Below are positions 46,617-55,160 of a DNA stretch of 64,000 nucleotides, piece after piece. A program made the position numbers and the translations under genes. Below the pieces are notes generated by a model. The model was not told where the DNA came from, did no database searches, and saw only the letters and a list, made by a program, of their open reading frames with translations. Source of the DNA: Eutrophocola sp964503965 (GTDB taxonomy: Bacteria > Pseudomonadota > Gammaproteobacteria > Pseudomonadales > Pseudohongiellaceae); NCBI GenBank assembly GCA_964503965.1, contig CAZDCK010000012.1, forward strand, positions 1 through 64,000. The letters are read 5' to 3'. Each line of letters begins with the position of its first letter. Position 1 is the stretch's first letter.

Positions 46617-47960
46617 TCAGCGGTTTTTGAGCATTTCTTCCAGGTAGTGAATATTGATACCGCCTTTGCGAAAGCCAGTATCGCGCATGATCTCACTTTG
46701 TAGCGGAATGTTTGTCACAATGCCATCCACCAGCATTTCACCCAGTGCATTTTGCATTCGGCCTATGGCGACCTCGCGGGTCGGTCCATAGCTGATCAGC
46801 TTGGCAATCAGTGAGTCATAATGTGGTGGTACGGTATAACCACTGTATATATGGGAGTCTACGCGAATGCCATTGCCCCCCGGGGAATGATAGAGATTGA
46901 CCTTGCCAGGGCTGGGCATAAATGTTTCGGGATGTTCGGCATTGATCCGGCACTCAATGGCATGACCGGTGATAGTGATGTCTTCCTGTCGGACAGAAAG
47001 TTCTTCACCAGCTGCAATGCGCAGCTGTTCCCTGACGATATCAATACCCGTAATCCGTTCAGTCACAGGATGTTCCACCTGCAGGCGGGTATTCATTTCG
47101 ATGAAGTAGAATTCACCGTCCTCATAGAGAAATTCCAGTGTGCCTGCACCACGGTATTTCATTTCCTTGCAGGCATTGATGCAGGATTCCATGATCCTTT
47201 GTCGTGCTTCAGGGGCAATTCCCGGTGCAGGCGCTTCCTCTACAACTTTTTGATGCCGCCGCTGCATTGAGCAGTCCCGGTCACCCAGACAGATGGCATT
47301 TCCGCGACCATCACCTATCACCTGTATTTCAACATGGCGCGGATTGCCGAGGAATTTCTCCAGGTAAACCACATCGCTGCCAAAATAGGATTTAGCTTCT
47401 GTTTTTGTAATCTGTACTGACTTGATAAGGTCTGCAGCGTTTTCTGCAACCCGCATTCCCCGGCCACCGCCACCTGCAGCCGCCTTGATCATGACCGGAA
47501 AGCCAATTTTCTCGGCCAGGGCCAGTATTTCATCATCATTGTCACCCAGGGGGCCGTCTGAACCGGGTACCGTAGGGACACCGGTTTTGCGCATGACTTC
47601 GATGGCGGATACCTTGTCGCCCATCTTGCGGATTGTCTGGGGGGAGGGGCCTATAAAGATAAATCCACACTGCTCCACCTGCTCTGCGAAATCAGCATTT
47701 TCGGACAGAAAGCCGTATCCGGGATGCACGGCATCTGCGTTGGTCAGCTCCATGGCGCTGATCAGTGCCGGAACATTCAGGTAACTCTCGGTGGAGGGCG
47801 CGGGGCCTATGCATACTGACTCATCAGAGAGTCGTACATGCATAAGGTCCTTGTCAGCGGTAGAGTGAACGGCAACAGTCTTGATCCCCATTTCCTTGCA
47901 GGCCCTCAGGACTCGCAAGGCAATTTCACCGCGGTTGGCAATTAGTACTTTTTTCAGCAT
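46617..47960 (-). CDS. accC: acetyl-CoA carboxylase, biotin carboxylase subunit
   Basis: A 447-residue ATP-grasp enzyme: KVLIANRGEIALRVLRACKEMGI, HPGYGFLSENADFAEQ, KAAAGGGGRGMRV (ATP glycine loop) and EMNTRLQVEHPVTE. It carboxylates biotin on AccB in the first step of fatty acid synthesis. Its stop lies in frame with prmA, 36 nt before the prmA AUC. Confidence 0.98.
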   Translation of the reverse strand: MLKKVLIANRGEIALRVLRACKEMGIKTVAVHSTADKDLMHVRLSDESVCIGPAPSTESYLNVPALISAMELTNADAVHPGYGFLSENADFAEQVEQCGFIFIGPSPQTIRKMGDKVSAIEVMRKTGVPTVPGSDGPLGDNDDEILALAEKIGFPVMIKAAAGGGGRGMRVAENAADLIKSVQITKTEAKSYFGSDVVYLEKFLGNPRHVEIQVIGDGRGNAICLGDRDCSMQRRHQKVVEEAPAPGIAPEARQRIMESCINACKEMKYRGAGTLEFLYEDGEFYFIEMNTRLQVEHPVTERITGIDIVREQLRIAAGEELSVRQEDITITGHAIECRINAEHPETFMPSPGKVNLYHSPGGNGIRVDSHIYSGYTVPPHYDSLIAKLISYGPTREVAIGRMQNALGEMLVDGIVTNIPLQSEIMRDTGFRKGGINIHYLEEMLKNR

Positions 47961-48001
47961 CGGATTGTGTGCTCGATTCAGAGTGTGGCAGTACAGTCGG
48001 C

Positions 48002-48451
48002 TCAGCTGATTTCTATCAGTGGCTGGTCAAATTCAACAGGTTCCCCATCTTCCACCAGAATTGCCTGGACTGTACCTGATTTGCTTGCCTCAATCTGGTT
48101 CATCATTTTCATGGCTTCAATAATGCAGATGACATCACCAGCTTTCACCTGCTGACCTACTTCCACGAATGCAGGAGAGGTGGGAGAGGGCGCGCGGTAG
48201 AAGGTGCCTACCATGGGTGACTTCACGGCATCATTGCTGGCTTCAGCTGGCAGCGAAGGCGTTTCCGCGGTAGTCGCCGGTGCCGGGGCCTGGGGAGCCG
48301 GGGCTTGTGCATGGATGACCTGGGGGGCGGCTGCTACATGCGGGGAGTTGCGACTGATCCGAACCGCTTCCTCACCTTCCTTTATCTCGATTTCAGCTAC
48401 ATCTGAAGCTTCCAGAAGCTCAATGAGTTTTTTGACTTTTCTGATATCCAT
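48002..48451 (-). CDS. accB: acetyl-CoA carboxylase biotin carboxyl carrier protein
   Basis: A 149-residue protein. The N-terminal helix DIRKVKKLIELLEASDVAEIEI is followed by an alanine/proline-rich linker and the biotinyl domain with the acceptor lysine in IEAMKMMNQIEA. It carries biotin between AccC and AccAD. The order aroQ-accB-accC is conserved in gammaproteobacteria. Confidence 0.98.
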   Translation of the reverse strand: MDIRKVKKLIELLEASDVAEIEIKEGEEAVRISRNSPHVAAAPQVIHAQAPAPQAPAPATTAETPSLPAEASNDAVKSPMVGTFYRAPSPTSPAFVEVGQQVKAGDVICIIEAMKMMNQIEASKSGTVQAILVEDGEPVEFDQPLIEIS

Positions 48452-48530
48452 TAATTTTCTCTTAACGTTGTCTGTGCTTTAGTATTAATAACACTGGAAT
48501 CGGAATAGTTTTCCAGACCAGGTAGTGAGA

Positions 48531-48971
48531 TCATTTAACAAGCTGGTGAATAATCGCCTCCAGGGCAAGTTCATATCCCCTCGGTCCAAGTCCAATAACG
48601 CATCCGCGGGCAATATCGCTCAGGTAGGAGTGCTTTCGAAACTCTTCGCGGGCATGTACATTCGTTAAATGGATTTCGATAAAAGGAATCTCTACAGCAA
48701 GGAATGCATCGCGCAGGGCGACACTGGTGTGGGTCAGTGCGGCCGGATTGATCAGGATGTAACTGATTCCCTCTTTCTTGGCACTGTGAACACGCTCAAT
48801 GATGTTCGACTCCGAATTGCTCTGGAAAAACTGGATGTCATGGCCTGCGCCTTCTGCAATCCGGCTCAGGCTGGCATTAATGTCATCCAGGGTTTCGGAG
48901 CCATAGATTTCCGGTTCCCGGGTACCGAGCAGGTTCAGGTTTGGACCATTGATAACGAGAATGAGCGCCAT
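48531..48971 (-). CDS. aroQ: type II 3-dehydroquinate dehydratase
   Basis: A 146-residue enzyme with INGPNLNLLGTREPEIYG (catalytic Arg/Tyr loop), INPAALTHTSVALRDA and EIHLTNVHAREEFR (catalytic His). It makes 3-dehydroshikimate. ATG 48971 begins the conserved strand directly; a TTG 15 nt earlier is less likely. In related genomes a full dsbD lies upstream; here the upstream DNA is decayed. Confidence 0.96.
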   Translation of the reverse strand: MALILVINGPNLNLLGTREPEIYGSETLDDINASLSRIAEGAGHDIQFFQSNSESNIIERVHSAKKEGISYILINPAALTHTSVALRDAFLAVEIPFIEIHLTNVHAREEFRKHSYLSDIARGCVIGLGPRGYELALEAIIHQLVK

Positions 48972-49231
48972 TGTGTCACCGTGCAAGTAGTAGGCCTGTA
49001 TTGTATCCCAGAATTGAGCAGTTTCGCACCATAAATTGCCATTATGGGGTTTTTCTTGATTTATCCTACTATTTCGAAGGCGTTAGCACCAATTTCGAGA
49101 CTTTTAGCTCGATTGACCGTAGATATCTGGCCGGATCAATTTATTGCTACCATGACGTGAGTTGTGATTTTTGGCGAAGATATCAATAAATTGGCGAATT
49201 TAAATGAATTTAACTGAAATTTAAGGAATTT
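48972..49231. other. AT-rich intergenic region upstream of aroQ and the tam remnant
   Basis: About 260 bp, richer in A and T than the flanking genes, especially at 49180-49230 (repeated AATTTAAATGAATTTAACTG-like blocks). It must hold the aroQ promoter. I see no coding frame and no strong consensus promoter. Confidence 0.4.
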
Positions 49232-49970
49232 GTGAGAAGTTATTTGTGCGTAAAGACAGTTGCCCTGTTTTTGCTGCTCAGCTTCAGTGTCATTGGGCTG
49301 GGCCAGTCACCCGTTATTGAAATTACTGGTGCTGATGAGGCGCTGGCGGCGAACATTCGGGGGCATTTGAGCATTCATGGTGAGGCTTGCGACACTCCCA
49401 TGGCAAGACTCGAGCGACTAAGGGGCCAGGTTCGTGAAAATGCCTCCCGGGCGGGGCAGGCCCTGGGTTATTACCAGCTCTCTTCAGAGCCCCGGTTCAG
49501 TGCCGGGGATTCCTGCTGGCACCTGGTGCTCGTTATTACGCCGGGTGAGCGTGTCAGGGTACATGAAGTCAGTATTCACTTATCTGAAAGCTATGAGAAA
49601 AATTTATTGTTTCAGGAAATTTTAGCAGAGCTACCTGATCTGTCAGGAAGCCCGCTTGACCATGGGCACTATGAAAACATCAAAAACATACTGAGTACGG
49701 CTGCAGTAGAGGAGGGGTATTTTTCGGCCCGTTTTGATCGAGCTGAGATACGTCTGGACCTTAAAGCCTACCAGGCGCAGATACTCATTGAGTTTGACCC
49801 TGGGACTCGGAAAATACCTGAGCCCGAATCTCTTCATGCGTTATGACATTGGACTTTTTGATCGGGAAAATCGACTGACCCTTGATTACATCCTTTCCGA
49901 ACGCCTCAGACTGGAGGTCGAAACCGGTGTGAGTCAGAGTGTGGATTTGACGTATACGGTTGAGAAGTAA
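49232..49970 (+). pseudogene. tamA-tamB deletion remnant (TamA N-terminus joined out of frame to TamB C-terminus)
   Basis: The first 190 codons (frame 1, to TGA at 49844-49846) match TamA: a signal peptide, POTRA1 with RAGQALGYYQ and VITPGERV, and POTRA2 with LDHGHYENIKNILS and EEGYFSARFDRAE up to EFDPGTR. There the match stops, where TamA would continue into POTRA3 and the barrel. In another frame from about 49795 the DNA encodes the last 55 residues of a TamB/DUF490 protein (GLGKYLSPNLFMRYDIGLF, LEVETG, SVDLTYTVEK), ending at 49970. A deletion of most of both genes, with a frame change at the joint, explains this. The remaining 204-residue peptide would be secreted and is unlikely to work. 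Confidence 0.85.
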
Positions 49971-50137
49971 GAAGAGACAAAAGGAGCGACTAAAGAATAA
50001 AAAAGCAGGCGTTTCAGGTACAGGCTAGATACAGGGTGAGCAGGTCATCGGTAGGCAAATGGCCTGAGTAGCATTATCTTGCCAAAACATATACTGCATC
50101 AACAAAGTCTGACAGGAAGTCTGCTGAATCTACCCTG

Positions 50138-50158
50138 TTTAGCCTTTAGCTTTTAGCC
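50138..50158. repeat. three heptamers TTTAGCC/T in the tam-dsbD gap
   Basis: TTTAGCC, TTTAGCT and TTTAGCC are directly tandem (GGCTAAA, AGCTAAA, GGCTAAA on the minus strand). The left side of the same gap (49973-50010) is an A-rich purine stretch (AAGAAGAGACAAAAGGAGCGACTAAAG). The layout, heptamers opposed to an A-rich arm in a gap, resembles the other intergenic elements. Confidence 0.4.
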
Positions 50159-50162
50159 TTGC

Positions 50163-50627
50163 CTAGGGTAACTCCAGGACGACACTTTTCTCCTGGATAG
50201 GATAGCAATATTTGTCTTCTGCACAGCCCTGGTACATCAGGGTAAATTTAATCATGTCATCCTGGGCAGGTAGTGCATTCATCGGTATGCGGTGAATCAG
50301 TCTGTCGTAATATACATCTACTTCACCGAAAAATTCATCGGAGTGAGTTTTGCCAAAAGGCAATTCGCCGATATCCAGGGAAGTATTGTCAGTGGTGACC
50401 GCTGTTATACTCTCTCGGTACAGGTAATACCCTTTCTGGATATCCCAGACCAGAACGACCTGGTCAGGGGTCTCAATGAAAGTCTGCAAGGAAAACGCTT
50501 CATCAACCGGAAGTACGCTGCTGCCCATAACAGGCAGCTTGCTTCCTGGATTGCTAAAAGGATTGTTCTGGCCCCAGGCACCCGGGGCCAGCATCAGGAA
50601 AAGCAACAGGGCAGGGAAAAGTTTCAT
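50163..50627 (-). CDS. stand-alone DsbD N-terminal (alpha) domain
   Basis: A 154-residue secreted protein with signal peptide (PALLLFLMLAPGAWGQ). The mature part matches nDsbD: VDEAFSL, WDIQKGYYLYRESI, DEFFGEVDVYYDRL and MYQGCAEDKYCYP with the redox cysteines 135 and 141. Full DsbD continues with an eight-helix membrane domain and a thioredoxin-like domain; here a stop follows at once (LELP) and neither is found downstream. In Pseudomonas a full dsbD is upstream of aroQ, so this is probably a truncated remnant that may still fold. ATG 50627 has a GAGGG site. It follows fabB by 30 bp. Confidence 0.85.
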   Translation of the reverse strand: MKLFPALLLFLMLAPGAWGQNNPFSNPGSKLPVMGSSVLPVDEAFSLQTFIETPDQVVLVWDIQKGYYLYRESITAVTTDNTSLDIGELPFGKTHSDEFFGEVDVYYDRLIHRIPMNALPAQDDMIKFTLMYQGCAEDKYCYPIQEKSVVLELP

Positions 50628-50657
50628 GACAAGCCCTCGCTGGCGGACCACAGCGAT

Positions 50658-51875
50658 CTAGTCCTCCAGTCGTTCAAACACCAGAGTGGCGTTAGTGCCG
50701 CCAAAACCGAAGCTGTTGGACATGATTGCGTCCAGTTTTGCGTCATCCTGGCGTTGCCTGACAATCGGTACACCTTTTACTTCAGGATCAAGGTTGTCGA
50801 TGTTGGCTGATTCACAAATAAAATTATTTTCCATCATGAGGAGGCTGTAGATAGCTTCCTGAACACCAGCCGCGCCCAGAGAATGTCCTGACAGGGACTT
50901 GGTGGAATTGATGGCGGGGATGTTATCGCCGAACATTTCCTTTACGGCCTTGATTTCCTGGATATCTCCCACCGGTGTACTGGTGCCATGGGCATTGATG
51001 TAATCCAGCGGCTTCCTGGTAGTGGTCATGGCCATCTGCATGCAGCGCACAGCACCTTCGCCAGATGGTGCGACCATGTCATACCCATCTGATGTGGCGC
51101 CATAACCGGTAATTTCGGCATAGATTTTGGCTCCACGAGCCCTGGCGTGTTCGAGTTCCTCAACGACCAGGACGCCACCACCACCGGCAATCACAAAACC
51201 GTCGCGGTCTGCATCATAGGCACGGGAGGCTTTGGCCGGCGTGTCATTGTATTTGGTGGACAGTGCGCCCATGGCATCAAACATGGCACTCAGGGTCCAG
51301 TGCTCAGCCTCGGCACCACCAGCGAAAAGAATATCCTGTTTACCCAGCTGGATCAGTTCCACGGCATTCCCGATACAGTGCGCACTGGTAGAGCACGCAG
51401 AGGAAATGGAGTAGTTAACTCCCTTGATCTTGAACGGGGTGGCCAGACAGGCAGATACCGTACTGCCCATGGTCCTGGTAACACGGTAGGGACCGACTCT
51501 TTTCAGACCTTTTTCCCTGAGAATATCAGCAGCATCGACCATGTCTTCTGTGGATGAACCGCCAGCACCCATGATAATTCCGGAGCGGATATTGGAAACA
51601 TCGGACTCATCGAGTCCTGCATCCTTGATGGCCTGGTCCATGGCGACATAACCGTATGCAGCGGCATCCCCCATGAATCGGAGGGCCTTCCTGTCGATGT
51701 AATCGGAAAAGTCCATGTCGACAGCGCCGGCTACATGGCTACGCATGCCTATTTCTTCATAGGCTGGACGATGCACAATGCCGCTTTTGGCCTGCCTGAG
51801 TGATTCGGTTACGGAGTTTTTATCCAATCCGAGGCAGGAAACGATTCCCATGCCTGTCACGACAGCTCGTCGCAT
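50658..51875 (-). CDS. fabB: 3-oxoacyl-ACP synthase I
   Basis: A 405-residue condensing enzyme. The nucleophile is in SSACSTSAHCIG, the two histidines in NAHGTSTPVGD and SLSGHSLGAAGVQEA, and FGFGGTNATL ends the fold. Needed for elongation of unsaturated fatty acids together with FabA. It follows fabA by 113 bp, the usual fabAB operon. Confidence 0.98.
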   Translation of the reverse strand: MRRAVVTGMGIVSCLGLDKNSVTESLRQAKSGIVHRPAYEEIGMRSHVAGAVDMDFSDYIDRKALRFMGDAAAYGYVAMDQAIKDAGLDESDVSNIRSGIIMGAGGSSTEDMVDAADILREKGLKRVGPYRVTRTMGSTVSACLATPFKIKGVNYSISSACSTSAHCIGNAVELIQLGKQDILFAGGAEAEHWTLSAMFDAMGALSTKYNDTPAKASRAYDADRDGFVIAGGGGVLVVEELEHARARGAKIYAEITGYGATSDGYDMVAPSGEGAVRCMQMAMTTTRKPLDYINAHGTSTPVGDIQEIKAVKEMFGDNIPAINSTKSLSGHSLGAAGVQEAIYSLLMMENNFICESANIDNLDPEVKGVPIVRQRQDDAKLDAIMSNSFGFGGTNATLVFERLED

Positions 51876-51988
51876 ATGTCTGTCCCTCGATAACTGCCTG
51901 CTCCCCGAAAGTTCTTTGGGGGAGCGGATCTGAAATTCTGACTATTAATTTATTATGCTGATAGTTCATCTGCCCGGAAACGGCGGAT

Positions 51989-52525
51989 TTATGTACCCAG
52001 CTTCTCATCCGGCTTGAACAGGCCTACTTTCAGCCCTTTCGCAGTATAAATGACCTTACCATCAACTGAAACCTTGCCATCGGCAATACCCATGATCAGC
52101 TTTCGCTCAATCAGCCGCTTGATATCCAGTTCGTAGACTACCTTGGTGCTCTCGGGAAGGATTTCACCGGTGAATTTGACTTCCCCACAGCCCAGCGCCC
52201 GTCCCTTGCCGGGATTACCACGCCAGCCCAGGAAAAAGCCCACAAGCTGCCACATGGCATCCAGCCCCAGGCATCCGGGCATCACCGGGTCCCCCCGAAA
52301 ATGACAGTCAAAGAACCACAGGTCAGGATGGATATCGAGCTCGGCTACGATATGGCCTTTACCATCAGAACCACCGTCGGCGGTGATTTCGATAATTCTG
52401 TCTACCATCAGCATGTTTTCGATGGGGAGTTTCGCATTGCCGGGGCCAAACAATTCGCCCATGCCACAGGCGATAAGTTCTTCCTTGGTATAACTGTTTT
52501 GGGGTGTAAACAAGCTTGAAGACAT
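51989..52525 (-). CDS. fabA: 3-hydroxydecanoyl-ACP dehydratase/isomerase
   Basis: A 178-residue hot-dog enzyme with the active-site His in WFFDCHFRGDPVMPGCLGLDA and the C-terminal GLKVGLFK. It introduces the cis double bond in anaerobic unsaturated fatty acid synthesis. Divergent from manC; the 170 bp gap probably holds both promoters. Confidence 0.98.
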   Translation of the reverse strand: MSSSLFTPQNSYTKEELIACGMGELFGPGNAKLPIENMLMVDRIIEITADGGSDGKGHIVAELDIHPDLWFFDCHFRGDPVMPGCLGLDAMWQLVGFFLGWRGNPGKGRALGCGEVKFTGEILPESTKVVYELDIKRLIERKLIMGIADGKVSVDGKVIYTAKGLKVGLFKPDEKLGT

Positions 52526-52698
52526 CTCAAATTACCGGTTTTGGCCGGTTTCCCGTGAAAAAAGGCGCTATTATAGAGATAACTGCTTTGAAACCATAAT
52601 TATTTGCGTATAAAGCCGATATAATCACTTCTCCTGAAAATTTGGCCTGTCTAACTTTGTCGTTGGCCCGTGGAAAAGCAGTAAAAGGGAAAAGTTCA

Positions 52699-54126
52699 AT
52701 GATCATTCCAGTCATCATGGCAGGAGGGATAGGCTCAAGGTTGTGGCCGGTATCCCGTAAGTTATTGCCAAAACAGTTTGTTACCTTTGATGAAAATGCC
52801 AGTTCACTGTTTCAGCAGAGCCTGGAGCGGCTTGCCGGGCTGCCTGATATGGGCCCTGCTGTGGTTGTCTGTAACGGGGAACACCGCTTCCTGGTGGCAG
52901 AACAGTTGCGTGAACTTGGTATGGACATGGGTGAAAATAAGGCAGTTATTGTGCTGGAACCCGAGGGACGAAACACTGCTCCGGCTGTAGCCCTGGCTGC
53001 TCTGGCTGCAAGAGAGCTTTCAGATGCCCCCCAATTGCTGGTCCTGGCAGCAGATCACCTTATTGATGATGTTGCTGCCTTTCATGCTGCCATAGAGGCT
53101 GGCAAGGCCAAAGCGGCTGACAGTAAGCTGGTTACCTTCGGCATTGTGCCTGACAAGCCTGAAACCGGTTACGGTTATATACGCCGCGGGGATGCACTGG
53201 ATAGTGGTTTTGCAATCGACAGCTTTGTCGAAAAGCCTGACCTTGAAACAGCGAGGGCCTATCTGGACAGTGGTGATTACTATTGGAACAGTGGCATGTT
53301 CATGTTTTCTGCCGATACCTATACTGAGGCCCTGATGGTCCATGCTCCCGAGATCTTGCGTGTGTGTGAGCAGTCCTGGGCACAATGCGAGAACGATCTG
53401 GACTTCAAGAGAATCCCGCAGGATATTTTCACGCGCTGTCCTTCAGATTCCATTGACTACGCCGTTATGGAACACACCAGTGACGGGGTGGTTATTCCCC
53501 TGGATGCTGGCTGGAATGACCTGGGTGCCTGGTCTGCACTCTGGGAGCAGGGTGACAGTGATGCCCAGGGTAATGTCTGCCGTGGTGATGTTATTCTCAA
53601 GGATGTGCAATCCTCCTATATTCATGCTGAATCCAGGCTGGTTTCCATGATTGGCATGGAAGATGCTGTGGTAGTGGAAACACCTGATGTTGTGCTCGTG
53701 TCCGCGAAAGACCGGGTGCAGGAAGTGAAGGACATTGTTGATTCCATCAAGAAAAGCGGACGTACTGAAGCAGATACCCATACCAGGGTTTTCAGGCCCT
53801 GGGGCTCCTATGAGAGCCTGGCGAATGGGGACTGTTTCCAGGTAAAGCGTATTCGTGTCAAACCGGGTGCATCCCTCTCCCTGCAGTTGCACCATAAGCG
53901 GGCAGAGCACTGGATTGTGGTGCAGGGTACAGCCCTTGTCGTTAACGGTGACAGTGAGATAGAGCTGAAAGAGAATGAATCAACCTATATCCCGATAGAA
54001 ACAAAACATCGACTTGAAAACAGGAGTGAGGAAGACCTTATTCTGATCGAAGTGCAGTGCGGTTCTTACCTGGGTGAGGATGATATCGTACGGTTTGATG
54101 ATGTGTATGGAAGGGTTCAGGGGTAA
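52699..54126 (+). CDS. manC: mannose-1-phosphate guanylyltransferase/mannose-6-phosphate isomerase
   Basis: A 475-residue bifunctional enzyme. The N-terminal pyrophosphorylase has VIMAGGIGSRLWPVSR and FVEKPDLETA; the C-terminal cupin isomerase has RPWGSYESL and KPGASLSLQLHHKRAEHW (zinc ligands). It makes GDP-mannose for surface polysaccharides. ATG 52699 begins the nucleotide fold directly. It is followed by galU and a phosphomannomutase, with repeat sequence between. Confidence 0.95.
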   Translation: MIIPVIMAGGIGSRLWPVSRKLLPKQFVTFDENASSLFQQSLERLAGLPDMGPAVVVCNGEHRFLVAEQLRELGMDMGENKAVIVLEPEGRNTAPAVALAALAARELSDAPQLLVLAADHLIDDVAAFHAAIEAGKAKAADSKLVTFGIVPDKPETGYGYIRRGDALDSGFAIDSFVEKPDLETARAYLDSGDYYWNSGMFMFSADTYTEALMVHAPEILRVCEQSWAQCENDLDFKRIPQDIFTRCPSDSIDYAVMEHTSDGVVIPLDAGWNDLGAWSALWEQGDSDAQGNVCRGDVILKDVQSSYIHAESRLVSMIGMEDAVVVETPDVVLVSAKDRVQEVKDIVDSIKKSGRTEADTHTRVFRPWGSYESLANGDCFQVKRIRVKPGASLSLQLHHKRAEHWIVVQGTALVVNGDSEIELKENESTYIPIETKHRLENRSEEDLILIEVQCGSYLGEDDIVRFDDVYGRVQG

Positions 54127-54145
54127 AGAGCGATAAACGCATGAT

Positions 54146-54222
54146 AAGGATGCAAGTATGCAAGGCAGGCATCTGCATAAGGCACAAAGCTCACCGCCTT
54201 GTATCCCTGTATCCTTGTATCG
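54146..54222. repeat. inverted octamer element between manC and galU
   Basis: The left arm is ATGCAAGT ATGCAAGG C (54150-54166). The right arm is the reverse complement of ATACAAGG ATACAGGG ATACAAGG C (54196-54222). Arms meet at GGC/GCC around a 29 nt centre. The unit ATACAAGG is the same as in the array at 56543-56598. Confidence 0.75.
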
Positions 54223-54279
54223 AAAGACAGAACGGATAATTGAAAACGAAGTTTTTTGAGCAAAAAATAAAGGATCAAT

Positions 54280-55116
54280 ATGTCTGAAACACCAATAACA
54301 AAATGTCTGTTCCCGGCAGCCGGTTACGGTACCCGTTTTCTTCCCACGACCAAATCCATGCCCAAGGAAATGATGCCGGTGGTCAACAAACCCCTGATCC
54401 AATATGGTGTTGAAGAAGCGATGGAAGCTGGAATGACGGGGATGGGAATCATCACGGGCCGCGGCAAGCGGGCGCTTGAAGACCACTTCGATATCAACTA
54501 CGAACTTGAGCATCAGATTGCCGGTTCTGACAAGGAAGGACTGCTGGATGAGGTTCGCCATGTCATTGATACCTGTACTTTTTCCTACACTCGGCAGATT
54601 GAAATGAAAGGCCTGGGACATGCTATTCTCACGGGTGAAACCCTTATTGGTCCTCAGCCTTTTGCGGTGATCCTTGCCGATGATCTGTGTTATTCCCCGG
54701 AAAAGGGTGTGCTGTCACAGATGGTGGAGCTTTTCAACAGGTACCAGTGCAGTATTGTCGCTATCGAGGAAGTACCCAGGGATGAAACCAACAAGTATGG
54801 TGTCATTGCTGGTGATGAAATTGAACCTGGTGTTATCAGGATCACTGACATGGTAGAGAAACCGGATCCTGAAGATGCGCCCACCAACCTGGCCATTATC
54901 GGTCGTTATATTTTGACTCCGGATATTTTCGATATTATCCGCAAGACCCCTCCAGGCAGGAACAATGAAGTACAGATTACTGATGCCCTGCTAACCCAGG
55001 CTAAAGAGGGGGCGGGTGTGCTTGGATATAAATTCAAGGGCCGTCGATTCGATTGCGGATCTGTGCCGGGCTTCATGGAAGCGACACGTTTTTATTTCGA
55101 CAACGATCTCTACTGA
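54280..55116 (+). CDS. galU: UTP-glucose-1-phosphate uridylyltransferase
   Basis: A 278-residue nucleotidyltransferase with FPAAGYGTRFLPTTKSMPKEMMPVV, ADDLCYSP and VEKPDPEDAPTNLAIIGRY. It makes UDP-glucose. ATG 54280 fits the family start. Same strand as manC and the phosphomannomutase; 45 bp before the latter. Confidence 0.97.
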   Translation: MSETPITKCLFPAAGYGTRFLPTTKSMPKEMMPVVNKPLIQYGVEEAMEAGMTGMGIITGRGKRALEDHFDINYELEHQIAGSDKEGLLDEVRHVIDTCTFSYTRQIEMKGLGHAILTGETLIGPQPFAVILADDLCYSPEKGVLSQMVELFNRYQCSIVAIEEVPRDETNKYGVIAGDEIEPGVIRITDMVEKPDPEDAPTNLAIIGRYILTPDIFDIIRKTPPGRNNEVQITDALLTQAKEGAGVLGYKFKGRRFDCGSVPGFMEATRFYFDNDLY

Positions 55117-55160
55117 AACGGATACATACACTGACAGGAAGACTAAAGGAGCAGTACCCC

